A stretch of 28,006 nucleotides of DNA from an uncultured Eubacteriales bacterium. GTDB taxonomy: Bacteria; Bacillota; Clostridia; Oscillospirales; Oscillospiraceae. This document shows, in pieces, positions 15,244 to 22,598 of this stretch (position 1 is its first letter; the number at the start of each line of letters is the position of its first letter). The notes beneath the pieces were generated by a model, which ran no database searches, was not told the origin of the DNA, and saw only the letters and a list, made by a program, of their open reading frames with translations. Made by a program: the position numbers and the translations under genes. The stretch lies in NCBI GenBank assembly GCA_900552015.1, contig URXY01000024.1, positions 1 to 28,006 of the forward strand, in the 5' to 3' direction.

Positions 15244-16842
15244 TTACGCTTTCTTGTGGTCTTCCGTCATGAACTTGGTATAGTTCGGGTCGATGCCGTA
15301 CTTCTTCATGGAGTACTTGTGCAGGATGATCTGCAGGAAGTACAGAGCGACGATACCGATGAGCAGCAGGATGAACGGGGATATCTCGGTGAAACCGAAG
15401 ATCACGTACAGCACTGCGATGACGGAGATGACGGTGACGGCGTAGGGCACCTGCGTACCGACGTGGTCGATGTGGTCAGCACCGGAGAAGATGGAGGCCA
15501 TAACGGTCGTATCGGAAACGGGGGAGCAGTGGTCGCCGAAGATAGCGCCGGAAAGGACGGCGCCGGTCATGCCGGTGGAGAAGAGCACGTCGCCGGTGAC
15601 AGCATAGCCGAGCTGGATGGCGAGCGGGGTCATGATGGCCATGGTGCCCCAGGAGGTACCGGTCGCGAACGCGACGAGGCAGGAGCAGACGAGGACCAGC
15701 AGCGGGAGCAGGCCGGTGGGGATGTTGCCGCCGACATAGGTCGCAACGAAGTTGCCGAGGCCCATGCTCTTCGTGACGGAGCCGAGGGACCAGGCGAGAA
15801 CGAGGATAGCGCCGGTCATGCTCATGAGCTTGAAGCCGTCGACGACGGTGGTCATGGTCTCTCCAAAGGACATGATCTTGGAAGCGAGAGCAACAACGAT
15901 ACCGGTAAGCGCCATGCCGAAGGCGCCCCAATACAGAGCGAGCTGCGCATCGCAGGCGTCAAGGATGGCCATCAGGCCGGAGCCGGAGCGGTCGGGGTTG
16001 GTGATGCCGGTGTAAAGGATACCGCCGATGATGATGATGAAAGCAACGGCGATGGGGAGAACAAAGCTGCGGATCATGGGCTTGGTCTTCTTGGCCTCGC
16101 CGAGCTCAGAACCGACGTCCAGCATGGGCTTAGCGGTGGGGGAGACGAACTCGCCCTTGGTGAGCGCGCGGACCTCAGCCTTGAGCATCGGGCCGTAGTC
16201 GCGGCCGGTGTACATCATCATGCCGACGAAGATGAGCGTCAGGATGGAGTACATATTGAAGGGCAGGCCGCTGATGTATGCGCTGGCGGCAGTAACGCCC
16301 TCGATGCCGGCGGCGTCAATGCCCTGACCGATCATGCTGATCTGATAGGCGATCCAGTCGGAGATGAACAGCGCAGCCGCGGGAGCCGCGGTGGAGTCGA
16401 GCACGTAGGAGAACTTCTCGGAAGAGATGCGGTACTCCTTGCAGATATCGCGGAAGACATTGCCGTCGACCGCGGCGACCAGGCAGTCGTTCACGGAGCA
16501 CAGCATACCGAGACCCCAGGTGCCCAGGCACACGGACCGTCTCTTTTTGAATCTTCTCTTGGCCGCTTCCGCCAGTGCGTGGCTGCCGCCAAGTCTCCAG
16601 ATGAAAGAGATGCCGACGCCCATGAACAGGGTGAACATCAGCAGAATCACGTTATCCGCCATATTATCGGCGAGGGTCTGCAGGGTGTAGGCAACTGCGC
16701 TGAGGGGGTTCCATCCGCAGATGACCAGTGCACCGGCGAAAAGACCGGCGAACATGGAGACAAGTACCTGCTTGGTCGCGAAGCACAGCGTGATCGCAAC
16801 GACAGGCGGGATCAGAGCCAATAGGCCATAGTTAACGTCCAT
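15244..16842 (-). CDS. NhaC-family Na+/H+ antiporter
   Basis: A 532-residue integral membrane exchanger with about 12-14 hydrophobic segments. NhaC-family segments are clear: ATGTSWGTMAIMTPLAI and, later, GAIFGDHCSPVSDTTVMAS, which holds conserved polar residues of the transport path. Relatives exchange Na+ for H+; some family members carry organic acids such as malate/lactate, so the substrate is not certain. The ATG at 16840-16842 has AGGAGG seven bases upstream. The leader is about 110 bases long and starts at a sigma-54 promoter, which ties its expression to the sigma-54 activator encoded immediately upstream. Confidence 0.9.
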   Translation of the reverse strand: MDVNYGLLALIPPVVAITLCFATKQVLVSMFAGLFAGALVICGWNPLSAVAYTLQTLADNMADNVILLMFTLFMGVGISFIWRLGGSHALAEAAKRRFKKRRSVCLGTWGLGMLCSVNDCLVAAVDGNVFRDICKEYRISSEKFSYVLDSTAAPAAALFISDWIAYQISMIGQGIDAAGIEGVTAASAYISGLPFNMYSILTLIFVGMMMYTGRDYGPMLKAEVRALTKGEFVSPTAKPMLDVGSELGEAKKTKPMIRSFVLPIAVAFIIIIGGILYTGITNPDRSGSGLMAILDACDAQLALYWGAFGMALTGIVVALASKIMSFGETMTTVVDGFKLMSMTGAILVLAWSLGSVTKSMGLGNFVATYVGGNIPTGLLPLLVLVCSCLVAFATGTSWGTMAIMTPLAIQLGYAVTGDVLFSTGMTGAVLSGAIFGDHCSPVSDTTVMASIFSGADHIDHVGTQVPYAVTVISVIAVLYVIFGFTEISPFILLLIGIVALYFLQIILHKYSMKKYGIDPNYTKFMTEDHKKA

Positions 16843-16950
16843 TTTGAATCCTCCTAAAATTTTCCTCTTCCCCCGCCGCACGCCAAAGGGACTAACCGGC
16901 ATTTCCCAAAACCACGGCGGCGGGCTATCAAGGCTTTCTGCACTACAGTA

Positions 16951-16970
16951 AAGCAAATGATGTGCCAAAA
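16951..16970 (-). promoter_or_regulatory. Sigma-54 promoter of nhaC
   Basis: On the minus strand TGGCAC is followed after five bases by TTGC, giving the exact 12-base spacing of the GG and GC elements. The match to the -24/-12 consensus is complete at the key bases. It lies about 110 bases before the nhaC start and downstream of the gene for a sigma-54-dependent activator. Confidence 0.85.
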
Positions 16971-17111
16971 AAGTCGGGGCATTCCAAATTTTTTTGTCTA
17001 TATTGAAAAAAGGTCCCGATTCTTGCCGGATCATAGGGAAAATACATCCCTTTTTGCTTTTAAAAAAATTCATTTGCCTGTTTTGCCAAGGTGATCGGTT
17101 GGCCGCAAAAC

Positions 17112-17138
17112 GTCATTTTGGTTGCCAACCAAAATGAC
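17112..17138. promoter_or_regulatory. Perfect 27-bp palindrome, putative enhancer of nhaC
   Basis: GTCATTTTGGTTG, one central C, and the exact reverse complement. It lies about 150 bp upstream of the -24/-12 promoter, a usual distance for the upstream activating site of a sigma-54 activator. It follows the activator gene's terminator hairpin, so it could alternatively be a second terminator stem, but no T-run follows. Confidence 0.6.
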
Positions 17139-17172
17139 AAAAATGGCACGGCCGCATAAAGCCGTGCCATTT
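17139..17172 (-). terminator. Terminator of the sigma-54 activator gene
   Basis: A 12-bp perfect stem (17141-17152 with 17161-17172, 8-base loop). On the minus strand five T residues start inside the outer pairs. It lies 20 bases past the stop codon. Confidence 0.8.
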
Positions 17173-17191
17173 CATGACAAATAATGACAGT

Positions 17192-18919
17192 TTATTCGCG
17201 TCCGTCGTCTCCCTGCAGATGACTGATGCGCCGGTAGAGCGTGCGCAGGCTGACGCCGAGCTCCTCGGCGATCTTCTTTTTGCCCTCGAGCGTGTAGCCG
17301 TACTTTTCGAGCAGCGCCAGGATATCCTCATCGCGCGAGCCGCTCTGCGCGGGCTTTGCCGTCGGCCGGCCTGGCGCGGCCTCCCGCTCGCGGATGGACT
17401 CGGGCAGGTCGGACGGCATCAGCGTGTCGGACTCGCACAGGTTCGCCGCGTACTCGATGACGTTTTGCAGCTGGCGGATGTTGCCGGGCCAGTCGTAGTC
17501 CAGCAGCACCGCGTTCGCTTCCTGCGAGATGGACATCAGCGGCGTATTCATCTTGGTCTTGAGCTTTTTGAGATAGTTCTCCGCCAGCGGGACGATATCA
17601 TCCTTGCGGGCGCGCAGCGGCGGCAGCTCAAGGTTGATGACATTGATGCGGTAATAGAGGTCGCTGCGGAACTTGCCCTCGTCGACCATGTCGGCAAGGT
17701 CGCGGTTCGTCGCGGCGATGATGCGGATATCAAGGTGTATCTTTTTGCTCGAACCGATGCGCTCGAGCTCGTATTCCTGCAAAATGCGCAGCAGCTTGGG
17801 CTGAGCAAAGAGCGGCATCTCGCCGATCTCGTCCAAAAAAAGCGTGCCGCCCTGCGCCATCTCGATCTTACCGATCTTGCCGCCCTTCTTCGCGCCCGTG
17901 AACGAGCCCTCCTCATAGCCGAAGAGTTCGCTTTCAAAGAGATTGTCGGGGATGCTCGAGCAGTTGATGGCGACGAACGGATACTTGTTGCGGCTGCTCT
18001 GCTCGTGGATGGCACGGGCGATGAGCTCCTTACCGGTACCCGTCTCACCCGTGATGAGCACAGGCGTGGGGCTGTCGGCGATGCGCTTGATGACCTTCTG
18101 CACATGGGTGATGGCTGGACTCGAGCCGATGATCCCCTCAAAATAGCTCGTATCCTTCGAGGGCTTGTAAAGGTTATCGGACAGGCGGATGAAAAAGCCC
18201 GTCACCTGGTCGTCGACCACGATGGCACGGGTGGATATCTTCGTGGTCGCATCGCCGATGTTGACGCTCTTCTCATATAAATTGTTGCCCTCCATGATGC
18301 GCTTGACGACCGAGTGCGGGAAAAGCTGCCAGAGCGATGTCGTTGAAATATCGCATACGCGGAAGAGGTTCGCCGCGAGCTGGTTGTACTGCAAAATGAC
18401 GCCGTGCGCGTCGGTCAGCAGCATCGGCTGGTTGCAAAGCTCCATCGACGCGAGCAGATTCGCGTCCAGATTGACCGGGCTCGCCCCGCCGTCGCGCGAG
18501 AGGAGAAGACTCCCGATCATGTTCGCAAGCTCAGTGATGGCATTTAAGTAGACCGAGGTATTTTCCGTGATGCGCTTCTGCCCCTCCTTAGTGAAGGACG
18601 TGAAGGCCAGCACGCCCGCGATCCGCGTATCCGCGCGGATACAGCAGAGGATCTCAATGGTCGAGGGGCAGTGCGTCTTAAAGCGGCAGCCGATGCACGA
18701 GGCCATCTCGCCCGGCTTGTTGACGAGCACGTTTCCGTTTTCCATGACCTCGCGCAGCGAGGGGGCGTGCACAGTGCGGCCTTTTTTCTTCACATAGGTC
18801 GGCGTACAGTAAAAGAGCTGGCTGTCACTGTCAAACACGGCGACCTCCAGACGCATCGAATTGCTCACCGCCGTAACGAATCGTTCGACCGACAGGCGGA
18901 TATCTTCCAGATCAGACAT
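17192..18919 (-). CDS. Sigma-54-dependent transcriptional activator
   Basis: A 575-residue enhancer-binding protein. Residues 1-150 are a sensor region containing a cysteine group CIGCRFKTHC (Cys75, 78, 84) with CC at 92-93; a PAS-like domain covers about 160-250. The AAA+ domain (about 260-500) has Walker A GETGTGKE (291-298), the sigma-54 contact loop GSFTGA (338-343, a variant of GAFTGA) and Walker B TLFLDEIGE. A Fis-type helix-turn-helix closes the protein (about 540-570). The ATG at 18917-18919 has AAAGGA upstream; an in-frame ATG at 18949 is less likely because that ribosome site would be internal. There is no phosphoreceiver domain, so it responds to a ligand or redox state directly. 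nhaC, with its sigma-54 promoter, is the likely target. Confidence 0.92.
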   Translation of the reverse strand: MSDLEDIRLSVERFVTAVSNSMRLEVAVFDSDSQLFYCTPTYVKKKGRTVHAPSLREVMENGNVLVNKPGEMASCIGCRFKTHCPSTIEILCCIRADTRIAGVLAFTSFTKEGQKRITENTSVYLNAITELANMIGSLLLSRDGGASPVNLDANLLASMELCNQPMLLTDAHGVILQYNQLAANLFRVCDISTTSLWQLFPHSVVKRIMEGNNLYEKSVNIGDATTKISTRAIVVDDQVTGFFIRLSDNLYKPSKDTSYFEGIIGSSPAITHVQKVIKRIADSPTPVLITGETGTGKELIARAIHEQSSRNKYPFVAINCSSIPDNLFESELFGYEEGSFTGAKKGGKIGKIEMAQGGTLFLDEIGEMPLFAQPKLLRILQEYELERIGSSKKIHLDIRIIAATNRDLADMVDEGKFRSDLYYRINVINLELPPLRARKDDIVPLAENYLKKLKTKMNTPLMSISQEANAVLLDYDWPGNIRQLQNVIEYAANLCESDTLMPSDLPESIREREAAPGRPTAKPAQSGSRDEDILALLEKYGYTLEGKKKIAEELGVSLRTLYRRISHLQGDDGRE

Positions 18920-18985
18920 GATCGTTCCTTTCTCAGCAACAAAAATCATCGATTATTTGCATAATATACAAGTTATTCTTTGATG

Positions 18986-19014
18986 ATTATACCGCAATAT
19001 GCCACCGAGCACAA
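18986..19014 (-). promoter_or_regulatory. Sigma-A promoter of the sigma-54 activator gene
   Basis: Minus strand: TTGTGC (19009-19014), 17-bp spacer, perfect TATAAT (18986-18991). Just upstream lies a dyad TGACAAATT-N7-AATTTGTCA (19023-19047), a possible regulatory site. Confidence 0.6.
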
Positions 19015-19046
19015 GGGCAACCTGACAAATTTGACAGCAATTTGTC

Positions 19047-19095
19047 AAATGACAACAAGGCAGCGGCCATTTAGGCCGCTGCCTTGTTGTCATTT
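19047..19095 (-). terminator. 22-bp perfect hairpin after the LuxR gene
   Basis: Arms 19047-19068 and 19074-19095 are exact complements, loop ATTTA. It lies 28 bases past the LuxR stop. A T-rich stretch is contained in the outer stem on the minus strand, as in an intrinsic terminator, but there is no separate long T-run. Confidence 0.65.
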
Positions 19096-19123
19096 CAGCA
19101 CTTTATTTTTTTCACCGCGCCGC

Positions 19124-21490
19124 TCACTGCTCCCGCGGGAGCAGGCGCAAGCGCTGTGCTGCCGTTTTCGCCTCGCTGCGGCGGCTGATGCCGAGCTTAT
19201 CGAGGATATGGCTCACGTGTGTTTTCACCGTGGGCAGCTTGATATCCATGATGCGGCCGATCTCGGCGTTGCTCTTATCCGCGCACAAAAGGCGCAGGAT
19301 CTGCATCTCCGCCGCCGTCAGCGCCTCCGCGGGAGCGAGCGGTGGCTGCAAAAAGAGCGGATAGTACGCCGCCTGCGCCCGCACGCCGGCGAAAAGCCGC
19401 TTGCACCACTTTTTGTCTCCCTCCCACGTGAGCTCATCGAGCAGCGGCAGGACAGCCTCACCGTAAATGCTCACAGGACGGATGAACGAATAGCGTGCCG
19501 CCTCATCGAGCGCCGCCGTCATCTCCCCGCGCCAGCGCGCATCCTTCATGCGATAGTACGCGATCGCGCACAGCACGTGCAGGTGGATGCCGTCGATGTG
19601 CCGCGCGCAGGCGGTGCAGTAGGGTTCGAGCGGCGAGAGCGTCAGCAGCGCGGCCTCGGGTCGTCCCTCGGCCAGCTCGACCATCGCCTGCGTCAAATAC
19701 TGGTAGCGCTTCATCACATTCAGGTGCAGCGGATCGCGCGGCGCCGACGTGCGGTACCACGCCTCGGCACCGTCCAAGTCGCCCGCGTGCAGGTCGATGC
19801 GGCAGAGCAGCGCGTCGATATTCGGCAAAAAGCGCTCCTGCCCCTGCTCGACATAGCGCTCGCGCAGCGACTCCACCGTGCGCCGCGCGTCCGCCGCCTG
19901 ACCAGAGGCGAGCTGGCTGCGCACAAGCAGACCCACCACGGCAAATTCCATGTCGGGCGTGCCGCTGCGGCGCAACTCCGTCATGCGCGAGATGAGCGCG
20001 AGCATCCGCGTAGAGATATCCTCGCCCTTTTCAAACTTGCTTTCGGCGATGCCGCAGTCACCAAGGCAGAGGCCGTCGCGCCCGAGCACCGTCTCCACCG
20101 GCACGCGCAGCGTGCGGTAAAGGAGGTCGTCACGTTTGCTCCAGTCGGAAAAGTCCTTGCCGCCGTTCATCAGGCTCGGCAGCGTGCTCGTCACAGACAT
20201 GGGCGGCAGCGTCATTTCCTTGTTCAGCATCAGCCGAAAGACCGCCGGGAACGTATCCAGCATACTCTCTACGCTGCGCTGGGGCAGCGAGATATCGAGC
20301 CAGGCGAGCCTGCTGCGCGCCTGACGGCCCGCAGCATCCTTCCTGTCGCAGCGTTCGGCAAACGACTTGAGTTCCTGATACCACTTCTCCGAGCCCTCGT
20401 AATCCATCGCCAGTGCGCAGAGTATGCTCATTGCCTGCATCAGCGCGGGTGATGACTTGATCTCGCTCTCGGGAAGGCTGCGGTAATAGGACTCCATCTC
20501 GCTGTAATGCCCCATGCCGGGGTGCAGTTCGGCGTTGCGGCTCAGCAGCTCCGAGACCTTCGAATGGTCACCGCTCCTGCTGTAGCAATCCAGCGCGTGA
20601 GGATAGTCCTCCTTGAGCTCATAGTAGAGCCCGCCGCGGCTGAAGACGGCGCGCTGCTTCTCCTCACTGTATTCCCTCTCCAACTCCCAGATGAGGAAGG
20701 CCTTGAACTGCGGCCAGAAGTAGAACGTGCTGATGCCGTCGTAGCGCAGCATGGTCGTGTTGCGCTGCAGCCAGTCGAGCATCTCACCCGCGTGCGGCGA
20801 ACTGCTGATCACACGTGCCATTTCCATATCAAAGCTGTCAAACGACGCAAGCTCCAGCAAAAACTGACGCATCGGCAGATCGAAGCGGCGGTAAATGGCC
20901 GTATCAAAATACAGGAAGACCTCCCGGAACGCCTGCGACACGATCTCAGGGCTGAAGCACTTTCCACCCGACATACACCGCGCCGTGATGGCCACGCCCA
21001 GCGGATGCCCGATGGATTCTTTCAAGATACCGCTCAGTTCGCTGTCCGTCACCGCAACGTCCGCCTTTTCAAAGAGCGCGCGGATGTCATCGCGGTCAAA
21101 GAGCAGCGCGTCGGGCTCCAACACCGTCATCAGTCCCGCGTACTGGAAGGCCATCAGGCAGCCCGGCGGCACGCCGCGCGAGAGCAGCACGTAGCGTCGC
21201 TCGGGATCGCTGCGGATGAGGGCGCAGAGCGCCCGGCGGTCCTCTTCATCCTGCAAATACTGAAGGTCGTCGATGAGCAGGATATCCCAGCTCCCGTCCG
21301 CCTCAGGAAGTGCAAAGCCGGGCTCGCCCGCCGTCAGGCGGCGGACACGCTTCTTCCCCTTCAGCAGCTCCTCGGCCACCGCACTCTTGCCAAAGCCGCA
21401 GGGTGCGGAGAAAAACAGGACCCGGCCATGCTCCATGACCGTTTCAAACGCCGCACGCACAGCGGGCTTGACCACGACATTTTCCGCCAT
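19124..21490 (-). CDS. LuxR-family ATP-binding regulator (MalT/LAL-like)
   Basis: A 788-residue regulator of the large ATP-binding LuxR type. Near the N-terminus a P-loop (APCGFGKSA, about 29-37) and Walker B (DILLIDD, 69-75) define a STAND-type NTPase. The middle is helical and repeat-like, probably TPR units for protein or ligand contact. The last 65 residues form a LuxR helix-turn-helix (LTAAEMQILRLLCADKSNAEI, then LPTVKTHVSHILDKLGI). The ATG at 21488-21490 follows GGAGGAG; an in-frame start at 21538 lacks one. The promoter overlaps a 22-bp inverted repeat. The regulon is unknown; no obvious target gene lies next to it. Confidence 0.9.
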   Translation of the reverse strand: MAENVVVKPAVRAAFETVMEHGRVLFFSAPCGFGKSAVAEELLKGKKRVRRLTAGEPGFALPEADGSWDILLIDDLQYLQDEEDRRALCALIRSDPERRYVLLSRGVPPGCLMAFQYAGLMTVLEPDALLFDRDDIRALFEKADVAVTDSELSGILKESIGHPLGVAITARCMSGGKCFSPEIVSQAFREVFLYFDTAIYRRFDLPMRQFLLELASFDSFDMEMARVISSSPHAGEMLDWLQRNTTMLRYDGISTFYFWPQFKAFLIWELEREYSEEKQRAVFSRGGLYYELKEDYPHALDCYSRSGDHSKVSELLSRNAELHPGMGHYSEMESYYRSLPESEIKSSPALMQAMSILCALAMDYEGSEKWYQELKSFAERCDRKDAAGRQARSRLAWLDISLPQRSVESMLDTFPAVFRLMLNKEMTLPPMSVTSTLPSLMNGGKDFSDWSKRDDLLYRTLRVPVETVLGRDGLCLGDCGIAESKFEKGEDISTRMLALISRMTELRRSGTPDMEFAVVGLLVRSQLASGQAADARRTVESLRERYVEQGQERFLPNIDALLCRIDLHAGDLDGAEAWYRTSAPRDPLHLNVMKRYQYLTQAMVELAEGRPEAALLTLSPLEPYCTACARHIDGIHLHVLCAIAYYRMKDARWRGEMTAALDEAARYSFIRPVSIYGEAVLPLLDELTWEGDKKWCKRLFAGVRAQAAYYPLFLQPPLAPAEALTAAEMQILRLLCADKSNAEIGRIMDIKLPTVKTHVSHILDKLGISRRSEAKTAAQRLRLLPREQ

Positions 21491-21553
21491 CCTGTTCTCC
21501 TCCTTTTTCGTCACCGGCGGGTATAATATTCCCGCCATTTTCCGGTTTTTTTC

Positions 21554-21582
21554 ATCATATCAGGTCTTTTTCTCCTTGTAAA
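21554..21582 (-). promoter_or_regulatory. Promoter of the LuxR gene
   Basis: Minus strand: TTTACA (21577-21582), 17-bp spacer, TATGAT (21554-21559). The -35 lies inside one arm of the 22-bp inverted repeat. Confidence 0.6.
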
Positions 21583-21614
21583 TCATACCAAAGTATGATT
21601 TACAAGGAGAAAAA
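21567..21614. repeat. 22-bp perfect inverted repeat at the LuxR promoter
   Basis: Arms 21567-21588 and 21593-21614 are exact reverse complements around CAAA. Neither side is followed by a T-run, and it overlaps the promoter -35, so an operator or leader hairpin is more likely than a terminator. Its centre matches the motif near the tetR promoter at 17 of 18 bases. Confidence 0.75.
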
Positions 21615-21657
21615 GCACGCGCAGCGGGCGCTTTTCTCATCCGCTGCGCGTATTTTT
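21610..21657. terminator. Terminator of the DUF554 gene
   Basis: An 11-bp stem (21617-21627 with 21641-21651, 13-base loop). GCTTTTT follows on the minus strand, and TATTTTTT lies on the plus strand. Confidence 0.7.
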
Positions 21658-21679
21658 TACCTCATTCTTATCATTTTTC

Positions 21680-22411
21680 TCACAAAAGCGGCGCGATAAA
21701 ATTCGTCCACAGGGCGCTCAAAGGCATCACGAGCACCATCGCGGGGATCATATCCGCCACAGGGAAATTTTCGATCTCCGCGATGCGGAAGCCCGTCGCG
21801 ATAAGCAAAAATCCGCCGCAGGCCTTGAAGTCGCCGATCATCGCAGGCGTCGTGAGCGGGTAAATGGCCTGCGCCGCGAAGAATATCAAAAAGAAGATGA
21901 CCGCCTGCGGCACTGCCACGAGCGACGTCACTGCGCCCAGATCGCAGGCGAAGACCATCGCTGTGAAGAGGTCCAGCACGGACTTGCTCAGCAGCACCGT
22001 CGCGTTGCCCGTCATGCCCGCGTCAAGGCAGCCGTAAATGCCCGTACCGCTCGCGCAGAAGAGCACGATGGCCGTCACGAGCAGCGAGAGGTATTCCTCG
22101 CGCGGCATCCCGTCCTCATCGCTCTTCTCGCCAAGGAGCTTGCTGATGGGCCTTTCCATCAGTTCCCCGCCGCGACTGATGCGCTCGCCCAGGTGGCACG
22201 CAAGCCCCAGCGCGGTGCCCACCACCAGCGCCAAAATGACGGCCGGCATATTCTCCATCAGCGGTATCGAGGAGATGCCCATACCCATCGCGCACACGCC
22301 GAAGACCTTGTTGAGCTCCGTTGTAAAGCGCGTGGAGAGGTTTTTACCGAACATTGTTCCCAAAATGCCGCCGATGACAACAGCCATCACGTTGACGATG
22401 ATCCCGATCAT
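21680..22411 (-). CDS. DUF554 family membrane protein
   Basis: A 243-residue multi-helix membrane protein of the DUF554 family (YdfK/YqgA-like), whose function is not established. It begins MIGIIVNVMAVVIGGILGTMFGK, the standard family start, and has about six to seven hydrophobic stretches with Gly-rich helices. GAAGGAAG lies upstream of the ATG at 22409-22411. It stands alone between terminators. A GC-rich hairpin with a T5 tail lies in its leader (22440-22475), which could allow premature termination. Confidence 0.85.
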   Translation of the reverse strand: MIGIIVNVMAVVIGGILGTMFGKNLSTRFTTELNKVFGVCAMGMGISSIPLMENMPAVILALVVGTALGLACHLGERISRGGELMERPISKLLGEKSDEDGMPREEYLSLLVTAIVLFCASGTGIYGCLDAGMTGNATVLLSKSVLDLFTAMVFACDLGAVTSLVAVPQAVIFFLIFFAAQAIYPLTTPAMIGDFKACGGFLLIATGFRIAEIENFPVADMIPAMVLVMPLSALWTNFIAPLL

Positions 22412-22439
22412 AGATTTTCTTCCTTCTCTTTTTTACAGC

Positions 22440-22475
22440 AAAAAGCCGCCGAAATGGGCTTCCCCATCCGGCGGC
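22440..22475 (-). terminator. Terminator-like hairpin in the DUF554 leader
   Basis: A long stem with one internal bulge (22445-22458 with 22463-22475) is followed by TTTTT on the minus strand, about 30 bases before the DUF554 start. It is either an attenuator or a second stop for transcripts from the recombinase gene. Confidence 0.55.
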
Positions 22476-22549
22476 CGCTCTATTTCTTACTATTAAGCTA
22501 CCGCAAATATCGTCCGCTGTAAAGCACTTTTTCCGCTGCCCTGCACGCG

Positions 22550-22574
22550 AAAAAGCGCGGCCTCTTGGCCGCGC
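22550..22574 (-). terminator. Terminator of the serine recombinase gene
   Basis: An 8-bp perfect GC stem (22555-22562 with 22567-22574) is followed by TTTTT on the minus strand, about 25 bases past the recombinase stop. Confidence 0.8.
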
Positions 22575-22598
22575 CCTTTCTATGCCGGGAAGGAGTCC

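Noticed and set aside
15199..16824. 541-codon open frame on the plus strand opposite nhaC
   Set aside because: Low-complexity His/Asp/Gly-rich translation is typical of an antisense shadow; the NhaC frame is unmistakable.
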